Shown: piece by piece, positions 55,188-63,660 of the stretch | Layout of the letters: the number at the start of each line of letters is the position of its first letter | How positions within the stretch are numbered: position 1 is the stretch's first letter | NCBI GenBank assembly: GCA_963738615.1 | Contig: CAVTXI010000004.1 | Coordinates: 186,001 to 250,000 of the forward strand | Reading direction: 5' to 3' | Length of the DNA: 64,000 bases | DNA from: CAVTWY01 sp963738615 | GTDB lineage: Bacteria; Pseudomonadota; Gammaproteobacteria; Burkholderiales; Burkholderiaceae_C | Translations under genes and position numbers: made by a program | The notes under the pieces: model-generated | The model's database searches: none | The model's input: the letters and a program-made list of their open reading frames with translations, nothing else | Told to the model about the DNA's origin: nothing

Positions 55188-56600
55188 ATGCATTGGAGAC
55201 TACCCACAGCAGCAGCGCGCGTCATTGGGCAAAGTGCCAGCGAAGCGGGCGCTGTCGTTGTGCAGTCTGCACAATGGCGAATGCCCGAGTACCACGCCAA
55301 AGCCTTGTCGGCCGCCTTGCAGCGGCTGAGCACCAAGAAGCGCTGGTTGCCAGCCGCAACGGCGCACCTGCGCCGACATGCGAGCGACATCGCCGGCGAG
55401 TTGCGCGTCACCGTGCTCGCCGAGATCCCGGCCTTCACCGAATCGCGTGACCCGATCACCTTGGGTGCTTTGGAAGCCCACGGCCCGCAGCACCTGAACG
55501 AAATCGTGCGCCTGCTCGAAGGCGGCGCGGTGGAAGACTTCGCCTTCGTGCGCGAACACGCGCGCCTGCGCGCCGAACACCGCTTTCCGCTCGAAGCGGT
55601 CCTGCACGCCTATCGCTGCGGCCACAAAGTGTTCGCGCGCTGGCTGCGCGAGAGCGCGCTCGGCGCGGCGAACAAGAACAAGGCCACGCCCGCCCATGCG
55701 ACGGGCGAGGTCGCGGCCGCGGTTGCCGACTTCGCGTTGGAGTACACCGACGCCATCAGCACCCTCGCCTCGTCCGCCTACGTGAGCCACGTTCAGTTGC
55801 TGGCCGACGTGGCGGGAGACGAACGTGCGCAGTTGCTCGAGATCGTGCTCGGTGGCTTCGATGAGTCCGACGCGCGTGTGGCCGCCATCCTGCGTCGTGC
55901 CGGTTTCCTGGAAGGGCGGCAGAGTTTCTGCGTCGTGCTGGCGCAGGCCGTACAGGCCAGCGAAATGGACAGCCCAGCACGAACGAGGCGCCTAGCCGAT
56001 TCGCTCGACCAGTTGGTGCAGGTGCCGCGTGCGCGCCGGCTGATCGACGTGCGCGATGGTCGCGTCACGGCCGTGTTCTCGGGCGTGCGGCGCCAGTCGG
56101 GTTGGACACCAGCCAGCGGCCCGCTCGCCGAGCGCATCGCCGCTGACCTGGCCACGGCGGGCAATGGCGTGCTGATCGGCATCAGCGCCGACGTGTTCTC
56201 AACGTCCCGGATTCCCGCGGCGCACCGCCAAGCCTTGCTTGCTTTGCGCATGGCGAGCTTGACGCAGCGGGTAGTGCAGTTCGCGGCCACGCCGTTGCGC
56301 CAATGGATGATCCACCTGGCCGGCGACGAACTGCAGCGCCTGCTGCCCGCGTGGGCCACTGATTTCCACGTGGCCGACGACAAACTCGGCGGCAGCCTGC
56401 GAGCCACTTTGCGCGCCTACGCCAACGCCGACATGAACCTGCTCAAGGCCGCCGCGCGATTGGGCCTGCACCCGAACACGCTGTATGCGCGGCTGAATCG
56501 CATCAACGACATCACCGGCCTGAATGCGCGCGGCTACGCTGCGTTGACGGACCTGTTGACGGTGGTGGATGCGCGCGAAGCGGGGGCTGGTCACGGGTGA
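55188..56600 (+). CDS. PucR/CdaR-type transcriptional regulator
   Basis: About 470 residues from ATG 55188; ATG 55281 (MPEYHAKAL) would give about 439 and may be the true start. A helical N-terminal sensing region (RHASDIAGELRVTVLAEIPA, RFPLEAVLHAYRCGHKVFAR) leads into a GGDEF-like middle, and the C-terminal HTH_30 reads TLRAYANADMNLLKAAARLG followed by LHPNTLYARLNRINDITGL, the diagnostic PucR/CdaR helix-turn-helix. It probably senses a metabolite (purine, sugar acid or amino acid) and acts nearby. Confidence 0.85.
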   Translation: MHWRLPTAAARVIGQSASEAGAVVVQSAQWRMPEYHAKALSAALQRLSTKKRWLPAATAHLRRHASDIAGELRVTVLAEIPAFTESRDPITLGALEAHGPQHLNEIVRLLEGGAVEDFAFVREHARLRAEHRFPLEAVLHAYRCGHKVFARWLRESALGAANKNKATPAHATGEVAAAVADFALEYTDAISTLASSAYVSHVQLLADVAGDERAQLLEIVLGGFDESDARVAAILRRAGFLEGRQSFCVVLAQAVQASEMDSPARTRRLADSLDQLVQVPRARRLIDVRDGRVTAVFSGVRRQSGWTPASGPLAERIAADLATAGNGVLIGISADVFSTSRIPAAHRQALLALRMASLTQRVVQFAATPLRQWMIHLAGDELQRLLPAWATDFHVADDKLGGSLRATLRAYANADMNLLKAAARLGLHPNTLYARLNRINDITGLNARGYAALTDLLTVVDAREAGAGHG

Positions 56601-56807
56601 TGGGGCACGGTCAGCAGTGCAAGCAAATCGCGGACATCGGTGATCGTGGTCAACGAATCCAGCCGTTGGAGGAACTCGTTCGCCTGCAAATCGGAAGGTG
56701 GATGCGGCGCGTAGGCCAGGCAGTCCCTGAATCGCGCGAGGTGCTGCGCATCATCCAGTTCAGCACCAGGGAATCCCGGCGGGATATCCACTGGCGGATT
56801 TGGCACG
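56601..56807. other. unexplained segment before the IS110 remnant
   Basis: About 200 bp. On the minus strand an open frame ending at 56591 reads ELDDAQHLARFRDCLAYAPH and LQRLDSLTTITDVRDLLALL, which looks coding-like but has no start and matches nothing I recognise. It may be the tail of a gene cut by the IS110 insertion event. Confidence 0.3.
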
Positions 56808-57015
56808 AGCAACCGTAGGCCGAACCACCGCAGGCTTGCCGTGCTCATCGACAGCGTGGACGGCGAAGACGTTCTTGGCAAGGTCGATGCCGACGAATAC
56901 GATACCCACGACTTCCCTCTCGCAGGTGGTGGATGGAAACGAACACTTCCCATCGTGGCACTTCGATGCCGTACTGCGCCTCAGCGCGGGTACCTCGGGA
57001 CGGGGAAGTCCCTTT
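56808..57015 (-). mobile_element. IS110-family transposase 5' remnant
   Basis: From a GTG at about 56914 the minus strand reads IVFVGIDLAKNVFAVHAVDE followed by HGKPAVVRPTVARAK. This is the N-terminus of an IS110-family transposase with the first catalytic Asp of its DEDD (RuvC-like) site. After about 33 residues it runs into unrelated sequence and a stop. Upstream, near 57003-57013, lies GGGAAGTCCCT, the same sequence as the inverted repeat of the complete element at 58337. Only the left end of this copy survives. Confidence 0.75.
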
Positions 57016-57074
57016 CATTCGTTAGGCGGCGCAACCGGCCGAGAGCGGTCTCTCTACCGTCGAGGAGCCTGTTC

Positions 57075-58022
57075 ATGGAACCCGTAGCTCGACCCGTCCG
57101 AATCGAACCAGCCTTTGAGGATCGAGCGTACGTTCGATCGCTCTTCGATCGTGGTTCGCCATATCCGGTGCTCGGCGTCTACGTTCCCGATGGGGTAGAG
57201 ACTCCTGCCGGAGGTGCGTCCAGCGGATCAGTGATGCCCTGGTTCCGCGGCAACTGGGCCGTCGGTGGAGAGCCTTGTCTTGACGGAGTGGAGCCCATCC
57301 TGTTCAACGAGCGGTTCCTCGCTGCATCTGAGAAGTGCTTCGGCACGAAGGTCGTGCGCCCGAGGACAGTTGTCGTGAACCTAACAACTCCCATGCAAGC
57401 GGGCGCACCGCATGTGGACATACCATCGTTCCGGGGCGCAACGCGCGCGCACTATTCGCTGCGGTTCCTTGCAGCAATGGGCGAATCGAAACTCTTCGAC
57501 CCGTGGCGCGTCGTCGAGGCGGGTGCGATCTCGTGGTTCTACGATGGGCCCGGAGGAAGATTCGACTACTGGCCTGACGGACTCGACGGGCCAATGTCGA
57601 GCGAAAGTCCACCCTTTGGCAATGTCGCGATCATCGCGGACAACGACAGGATGTATCACCGTATCGGAGAAGTTGGAGCGCCTTCCGCGCCTCGGCCGAA
57701 TCTCAGCCCAGGAGCGGAGATTCGCACCGCCGGCTCTGACGGTTGGGTCATCTTGGAAGGCGGGAAAGAGGTCGCGACCTATCCTTCTGGGCAGGTTCGG
57801 CTCTCGGTGCTCTGGAAGGCGGAGGTGTTTGTCGATGAGGCGGCGGAGCGCAAGGCAAACGAGTCGCAACTGACGTTGGATCAGGTCATGGAGGTGTTCA
57901 CCACTGACCTGCGCCGAAGGGGCATCGAGTTCGTCGTGCCAAGTGACCCGATGAACAGTGAAACGTGGCTTGCCACGCTGCGGAAAGCCTATTACGGCTC
58001 CCTGCAAGGCGGTCGGCTGTGA
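57075..58022 (+). CDS. uncharacterised protein, possible 2OG-Fe(II) oxygenase-like
   Basis: A 315-residue cytoplasmic protein with a good RBS (GAGGAG) before ATG 57075. No family is recognised for certain. HxD in GAPHVDIPSFRG (about residue 117), a later His in IIADNDRMYHRIGEV (about residue 195) and Arg in YPSGQVRLSVLWKA (about residue 242) fit the iron- and 2-oxoglutarate-binding spacing of that oxygenase fold; this is inference. Codon choice looks less GC-biased than in neighbouring genes. Its stop overlaps the GTG start of the FAD monooxygenase, so they form a two-gene operon, probably acquired. Confidence 0.6.
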   Translation: MEPVARPVRIEPAFEDRAYVRSLFDRGSPYPVLGVYVPDGVETPAGGASSGSVMPWFRGNWAVGGEPCLDGVEPILFNERFLAASEKCFGTKVVRPRTVVVNLTTPMQAGAPHVDIPSFRGATRAHYSLRFLAAMGESKLFDPWRVVEAGAISWFYDGPGGRFDYWPDGLDGPMSSESPPFGNVAIIADNDRMYHRIGEVGAPSAPRPNLSPGAEIRTAGSDGWVILEGGKEVATYPSGQVRLSVLWKAEVFVDEAAERKANESQLTLDQVMEVFTTDLRRRGIEFVVPSDPMNSETWLATLRKAYYGSLQGGRL

Positions 58023-58338
58023 GCAACGCGCCGTCCGATGACCAACCCCCTGTCCTGATCGTCGGGGCCGGGCCCACCGGTCTCGTGCTTGGGCTTTGGC
58101 TGACCAAACTCGGGGTGCAGGCGCGGATCATCGACCAGACTGCTGAGCCGAGCACCACCTCCCGTGCCTTGGCCGTACAGGTCCGTACGTTGGAGTACTA
58201 CCGCCAACTCGGAATCGCTGATCCGGTCATCGCGGGGGGCGTCAAGATTGCGGGCGTCAACTTCTGGGCGAGAGGCGCTCCAGCCGCACGGTTGCCGTTC
58301 CAGTGGATCGGAGAGGGGTTAACCCCCTACCCCTTTAC

Positions 58339-58351
58339 AGGGACTTCCCAC
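58339..58351 (+). repeat. left subterminal inverted repeat of the IS element
   Basis: Reads AGGGACTTCCCAC; the exact reverse complement is at 60123-60135. It lies at the 3' side of the transposase gene. Confidence 0.85.
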
Positions 58352-58439
58352 GCGGTCAAGCACGATCGTGGCGGAAGACGGATTCCTGTAGCCGGTGGCT
58401 CGCTGAAGACGCTGGTGACTTGATCCCAGCCCCGTTTGG

Positions 58440-58560
58440 AAGCGTATTGGGGAGGGGCCCACGAAGTGGGAGGGGCGAAGCCCCTCGGGGGATGGGGGCG
58501 CGCCCCCATGTCAACGGGTCCGGTGAGATGTGCCCCCGCGATCGGTGAGACGAAGCATTG
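58440..58560 (-). ncRNA. candidate guide (bridge/seek) RNA region of the IS element
   Basis: Within the non-coding end downstream of the transposase, three hairpins stand in a row: CCCAC-GAA-GTGGG (58458-58470), a 7-bp stem GAGGGGC with GAA loop (58470-58486), and a perfect 18-bp palindrome (58492-58509). IS1111-type elements are known to carry their guide RNA on the side downstream of the transposase. Strand is assumed to match the transposase; ends are approximate. No loop sequences matching target or donor were verified. Confidence 0.4.
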
Positions 58561-58890
58561 GGTATTTGGTTGTGTGTGGTATTGGTTATGGATGGATGGC
58601 AATAGTGGGATGGTTGAAGTATTTGCGACGACCTGGCGAAGCGCTGAACAGAGAACAGACTGCCACTCTACAGACGGCCTTGTTGCAGTCGAAGCGATGA
58701 GGCGACGCTGCGGGCCCAGATACGAACCGCTCGGCGGGGCTCCAATCCGTTCACGTGGACGCCTGTTGGCGCCACCAAGGGTTAGTCGAGCTTGCCCGCC
58801 GCCGGTCTGACCTGTCAGAGCATCTTCGGGATGTCGTCGTGCACGGAAGAAGAATCTGGGAGAGAGGGAGAGGGTCGAGAAGAACGGCAG
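58561..58890. other. rest of the IS non-coding end
   Basis: About 330 bp between the hairpin cluster and the transposase stop. It contains a T/G-rich stretch (about 58560-58620) of lower GC than the surroundings and no supported gene. It may hold further guide-RNA sequence or be host DNA carried within the element. Confidence 0.35.
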
Positions 58891-60006
58891 CTACGTGGCC
58901 GCAGCGGGCAGCGGCGTCGTCGATGTTGTCGACGCTGTCGCAGGCGTGACCGCCGAATTCGGCTTGACGCTCACATGCCGCCGATCGAACCGCTCGCCCT
59001 TCGTCATCACCGCCCACAAGATGCGCGCGTTCTTGTTCGCCATGGCCACCACCGCCTTCTGCCAGCCCGAGCGCAGCTTCAAGGCCAACACCCAGCGGCT
59101 GATCGGATCACTTCGCGTATGGGCACTGTTGACCACCGACTTCGCCCCCTGCACCAGCAGCGTCCGAAGATAAGGATCACCGCGCTTCGTGATCGTGCCC
59201 AGGTTGCTCTTGCCACCCGACGAACGCTGCTTGGGCACCAGCCCCAGCCAAGCGCCAAGCTGCGCGCCGCTCTTGAACTGCTTGAAGTCACCCACCGTGG
59301 CGATCGCCGCCGACGCGCCGATCGGCCCGATCCCCATCAACTCACCGGCGCGCTTGACCGCGTCGTTGTTCTTCGCGTGCTCGGCGATGCGCTCGTCGCA
59401 CCAGGCCACGTGCGCATCCAGCTCACGCCACTGCGCCTGAGCCTGCTGCAACGCGATGCGCGCCAGCAGATTCATCTCGTTGCAGGCATCCTCGAGCACG
59501 TCGTCGAGCATCAGCTCGAGCGGACGAACGCCCTTCGGGATGACCACACCGAACTCCAGCAGCAGCCCGCGGATGCGGTTGATGCAGGCGGTGCGGTCCT
59601 CCTTGAACCCTTCGCGCAGCCGGTGCACGGTCAACATGCTCTGCTGCTCGATGCTCTTCACCGGCACGAAGCGCATGTGCGGACGCCCCGCGGCCTCACA
59701 GATCGCAGCGGCGTCGTTGGCGTCGTTCTTGCCCGACGCGCCCTCGGAGCGATACGGTGCACAAAGCTGCGCCGACACGATGCGCGCGTCGAACCCCATC
59801 GCGACCAGCTTGCGTGCCCAGTGGTGCGCCGACGAGCTGACCTCCATGGCGACGATGCAGCCGGCGGGCAGGTGCGCACACCAGGGCATGAAGGCGTCGC
59901 GGGCCAAGGCGCGATTGGTCACGACGCGCCCAGCGGCATCGACGGCGTGGACCTGGATCACGCGCTTGGACAGATCGACGCCGACGCGCACGATGGTGGC
60001 ACGCAT
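58891..60006 (-). CDS. IS110-family transposase (DEDD/Tnp_20)
   Basis: A 371-residue recombinase. The N-terminal RuvC-like DEDD domain: Asp in IVRVGVDLSKRVIQVHAVD, Glu in VAMEVSSSAHHWARKL, and Asp pair in GKNDANDAAAICEA. A coiled middle and the C-terminal transposase_20 domain (MGIGPIGASAAIATVGD, LGAWLGLVPKQRSSGGK with the likely catalytic Ser, ITKRGDPYLRTLLVQGAKSV) follow. These enzymes work with an element-encoded RNA to choose donor and target DNA. ATG 60006 is chosen since the first catalytic strand follows at once; upstream frame belongs to the interrupted gene. Confidence 0.92.
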   Translation of the reverse strand: MRATIVRVGVDLSKRVIQVHAVDAAGRVVTNRALARDAFMPWCAHLPAGCIVAMEVSSSAHHWARKLVAMGFDARIVSAQLCAPYRSEGASGKNDANDAAAICEAAGRPHMRFVPVKSIEQQSMLTVHRLREGFKEDRTACINRIRGLLLEFGVVIPKGVRPLELMLDDVLEDACNEMNLLARIALQQAQAQWRELDAHVAWCDERIAEHAKNNDAVKRAGELMGIGPIGASAAIATVGDFKQFKSGAQLGAWLGLVPKQRSSGGKSNLGTITKRGDPYLRTLLVQGAKSVVNSAHTRSDPISRWVLALKLRSGWQKAVVAMANKNARILWAVMTKGERFDRRHVSVKPNSAVTPATASTTSTTPLPAAAT

Positions 60007-60122
60007 CACTTCCCCACTCGATACTGCTCGTGTAATCTGATTCACGGACTTCCCCTTTCGCAAAGGCTGCAAGATGGATGACGACACACACCATCTTGGC
60101 GCTTCGGCGCCGGGGCCTGAAG

Positions 60123-60135
60123 GTGGGAAGTCCCT
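60123..60135 (-). repeat. right subterminal inverted repeat of the IS element
   Basis: Reads GTGGGAAGTCCCT on the plus strand, complementary to 58339-58351. Nine further bases (60136-60144) lie between it and the resumed host gene. A related GGACTTCCCC also occurs at about 60048-60057. Confidence 0.85.
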
Positions 60136-61496
60136 TCGTATTCCATTCTGGCCTTTCCGCAGGACGCCCACGAGCGATTGCTGATCGACCAATTGGAAGC
60201 CTCTGGGGTGCATGTGGAGCGGCGGACGGAGTTGATTCGTTTCGAACAACACGGCGGCGGAGTGCGAGTCGCGCTCGAGCGGCCCGACGGCACCGAGGAA
60301 CGCTGCGAAGCCACCTATCTGGCAGGCTGCGATGGCGCGTCGTCTACCGTCCGGGAACAACTCGCCATCGGCTTTCCGGGTGGAACCTATGAGGGCCTCT
60401 TTTACGTCGCCGATGTGGAGGCGGCCGGGGCGGCGACTAACGAGGAATTGCACGTCGATCTCGAGCATGCCGATTTTGCGCTCGTCTTTCCCCTGAAGGG
60501 CAAGGGCCGCGTGCGTCTGGTCGGGTCCGTGCGCGAGCCGCCGCACCGCGAAAGCCGTAAGCTCACCTTCGACGACGTACGTGGTCGTGCTCTCGAACAC
60601 CTGAAGCTTGACGTAGTGAAGGTAAATTGGTTCTCGACCTATCGGGTGCATCACCGCGTCGCGCACCGTTTTCGCGAGGGACGCGCGTTCCTGCTCGGAG
60701 ATGCCGCCCATATCCACAGTCCGGTCGGCGGCCAGGGGATGAACACCGGTATCGGCGACGCCGTGAACCTCGCGTGGAAGCTCGCCGCGGTTTTGAAGGG
60801 CGAGGCCGCGGACAGTCTGCTCAATACCTACGAGCCGGAGCGGGTCGCCTTCGCGCGTCGGCTCGTTGCCACAACCGATCGCGTGTTTACAGTCGCGACG
60901 CAGCGCGGCCGTGTCGCCCGGTTTGTGCGCACCAGGCTCGCTCCTCTGCTCGCGCCTGTCCTGTTTCGGCTGTCTCCGTATCGCCGCTTCCCGTTCCGGA
61001 CCGTGTCGCAGATCGGCGTCGAGTATCGCAACAGCCCCTTGAGCGCGGGCGCAGCCGGGGCCGTCCGAGGCGGGGATCGACTGCCTTGGGTCAAGACCGG
61101 GCCGGGACAAGACAACTTCGCACCGCTCGCTTCGCTCGAGTGGCAGGCCCACGTGTACGGACAACCGCCACGTGGAGTGGCCGACGCCTGCGCCGAACTT
61201 CGGCTTCCGCTCCACCTCTTCGGGTGGCAACCGGGAATGGGGCAAGCCGGCCTCAGGGACGCGGCGCTCTATGTCATCAGGCCGGACGGCTACGTTGCCC
61301 TGGCCGATCCTCATGCCGACCCCGAGCGTTTGCGTCACTATTTCGTTGAGCGCGGCGTCGACCGCATGGCCACCAAGTTCGTCACGCGAAAGAGCGGTTG
61401 ACGAGTTGCATCCCAGATACGGCGCAGGTCCCGGATCAGGCGCTGGTTCCAAGCCCCGCCCGCGGCACAGCATCTGTGCGCGGCCCGCCATGTCAC

Positions 61497-62306
61497 CTAC
61501 ATGCGCTGCTTCGACATGTCGACAGCCTGGGCGTAAATCGCAAGCCGCCGCGACCCCGCGAAGATGTCCTTGGGTTTAAGCCCATACACCTGGCGGATCG
61601 AATGGCTGAAGTGCGTCGAGTCCGGGTAGCCCGTGTCTTGCGCCACGTGCGCGAGGTTGGCGTCGCGGTTCACATGGTGCAGCAGGCTGCGCGCGCGCTT
61701 CCACGTGCGGAAGCTGCGAAACGGCACACCGACCTCCTGCTTGAACAGGTGAAGGAAACGCGAGAACGACAGGTGCACCTGCTGCGCGCAGGCATCCGCA
61801 CTCGAGGGCGCGGACGGATCGGACTTGATGGTATCGATCACGGCCTGGATGCGCGGGTCGATGCGCCGCGACGCGATGGCCTGGCCGAAGAACAGCTGGT
61901 CGAAGTCGAGCGTCATCAGGTCGATGCCGTGACCCTGCGCGCACAGCTCACGCCGACAGCGGCGCACGTGCTCGACGAACCACGGCGCATCGACGGCGCC
62001 ACGGCCCTGCAGGGGTGCGGGCAACGCGGCCAGGTCGACCGATTCGGCCTCGAGCTTGACCACGTTGATGAGCCGTGACTCGGACAACACGCGGTGCGGT
62101 GTGTGCGGCGGCACCACGGCCAGTTGCGTGGTCTGCCACTCTCCCCCGTCGATGCTCACGTGGATGAACCCATCCACCGCCACGTAGGCCATCACCGCAC
62201 CCATCGTCCTCACCGAAGGCGCCCCGAGCAGCCCGACGTAGAACACGCGGTCGGGCGTGATCCACATCAGGCGGTCGGACGGGCGGCGCGCGGGAATGAT
62301 CGGCAT
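61497..62306 (-). CDS. AraC-family transcriptional regulator
   Basis: A 269-residue regulator with an N-terminal cupin-like sensing part (VVPPHTPHRVLSESRL) and a C-terminal double HTH: VHLSFSRFLHLFKQEVGVPF with FRSFRTWKRARSLLHHV, then NLAHVAQDTGYPDSTHFSHS and IRQVYGLKPKDIF. It lies downstream of the broken FAD monooxygenase (convergent) and beside the acyl-CoA dehydrogenase; either could be its target. Confidence 0.87.
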   Translation of the reverse strand: MPIIPARRPSDRLMWITPDRVFYVGLLGAPSVRTMGAVMAYVAVDGFIHVSIDGGEWQTTQLAVVPPHTPHRVLSESRLINVVKLEAESVDLAALPAPLQGRGAVDAPWFVEHVRRCRRELCAQGHGIDLMTLDFDQLFFGQAIASRRIDPRIQAVIDTIKSDPSAPSSADACAQQVHLSFSRFLHLFKQEVGVPFRSFRTWKRARSLLHHVNRDANLAHVAQDTGYPDSTHFSHSIRQVYGLKPKDIFAGSRRLAIYAQAVDMSKQRM

Positions 62307-62367
62307 GCGGTTTCTCCTGTCGGGGTCTGATGCCCCTCGAGACGATACACCGCCACTCGCCGCCTCC

Positions 62368-63589
62368 TTATTGGTACTTCTTCAACTCGAGCCGCGCGAT
62401 CTGGTTGCGGTGCACCTCGTCGGGCCCGTCGGCGAGGCGCAGCACGCGCGACATCGCATACGCATGCGCCAGGCCGAAGTCGTTGTTCGTGCCGCCGCCG
62501 CCGTGCGCCTGGATCGCCCAGTCGATCACCTGGCACGCCATGTTCGGCACCGCGACCTTGATCATCGCGATGTCGGTCTGCGCCACCTTGTTGCCGACGG
62601 TGTCCATGCGGTGCGCGGCGTTCAGCGTCAAGAGCCGCGCCTGCTCGATCAGGATGCGCGACTGCGCGATGCGTTCCTGCGTCACGCCCTGCTGCGCCAC
62701 CGGTTTGCCGAACGCCACCCGCGCGAGCGTGCGCCGGCACATGCGCTCGAGCGCGCGCTCGGCCAGGCCGATCTGGCGCATGCAGTGGTGGATGCGCCCG
62801 GGGCCCAGCCGGCCCTGCGCGATCTCGAAGCCGCGGCCTTCGCCCAGCAGCATGTTCGACGCGGGCACGCGCACGTCGTCGAAGCGCACCTCCGACGCGC
62901 GGTCGGGCATGCCGTAGTAGCCGAAGACCGGCAGCGCGCGGATGACCTTCACGCCGGCGTGAGTCCATCGGCACGAGGATCATCGACTGCTGCTTGTGGC
63001 GGTCGGCCGTGTGCGGGTCGGTCTTGCCCATGAAGATCGCGATCTTGCAGCGCGGGTCGGTGGCGTTCGTCGTGTACCACTTGTGGCCGTTGATCACGTA
63101 CTGGTCGCCTTCACGCACGATCGACGCGCTGATGTTCGTGGCGTCGCTCGACGCCACATCGGGCTCGGTCATCGCGAAGCACGAGCGGATCTCGCCTGCC
63201 AGCAGCGGCTCGAGCCAGCGCTTCTTGTGCTCGGGCGTGCCGTAGCGCGCCAGCACTTCCATGTTGCCGGTGTCGGGCGCCGAGCAGTTGAAGACCTCGG
63301 GCGCGAGCAGCGAGCGGCCCATGATTTCGCACAGCGGCGCGTACTCGAGGTTGGTGAGACCGGCGCCGTATTCGAGATTGGTGGAGTCGGCGTGCGGCAG
63401 GAACAGGTTCCACAAGCCGACGGCCCGGGCCTTGGGCTTCAGCTCCTCGATCAGCGGCAGCACCTTCCAGGGCCCGAGCGTTTCGGCCTCTTCGACATGG
63501 CGCTGCTCGTTGGGGTAGATGTGCTCGTCCATGAACGCGTACAGGCGTCGCTGGAGGTCTTGCACCTTGGCGCTGGGTTCGAATGGCAT
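62368..63589 (-). pseudogene. acyl-CoA dehydrogenase, frameshifted
   Basis: An acyl-CoA dehydrogenase of the larger group (about 407 residues when repaired). N-terminal part from ATG 63589: CFAMTEPDVASSDATNISAS and YVINGHKWYTTNATDPRCKI, to MILVPMDS. Near 62955 an extra base breaks the frame; it resumes at VKVIRALPVFGYYGMPDRAS and ends with AQSRILIEQARLLTLNAAHR, QAHGGGGTNNDFGLAHAYAM and RLELKKYQ. It lies downstream of an acyl-CoA carboxylase subunit, suggesting branched-chain or isoprenoid acyl-CoA breakdown. Confidence 0.82.
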
Positions 63590-63660
63590 GGGCGTTCCTT
63601 GTGGGTCGTGATCGCGACCACGATCGTGGTCGCAGGCGTCGCGATGCGCCATGTCCAGGA

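Larger units (their letters stand above)
58337..60144. mobile_element. IS110-family element, IS1111-like
   Basis: About 1.81 kb insertion within the FAD monooxygenase gene. Boundaries are set by rejoining the host reading frame. It carries one transposase on the minus strand (58891-60006) and 13-bp inverted repeats (AGGGACTTCCCAC) set 2 bp in from the left edge and 9 bp in from the right edge. Subterminal repeats at unequal distance are the hallmark of the IS1111 branch. No target duplication is seen, as expected for this family. A 540-bp non-coding region lies downstream of the transposase. Confidence 0.82.
58019..61401 (+). pseudogene. FAD-dependent aromatic monooxygenase split by an insertion element
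   Basis: A class A flavoprotein hydroxylase (PheA/TfdB/MhpA type). The 5' part (GTG 58019) gives the FAD motif PVLIVGAGPTGLVLGLWL and runs to GLTPYPF at 58336. The reading resumes at 60145 with ILAFPQDAHERLLIDQLEAS, continues through YLAGCDGASSTVRE and the second FAD motif AFLLGDAAHIHSPVGGQGMN, and ends at 61401. Removing 58337-60144 joins ...YPF to ILAFPQ in frame, about 524 residues in all. The gene is inactive while the element is in place. The substrate (a phenol-like ring) is inferred. Confidence 0.82.
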
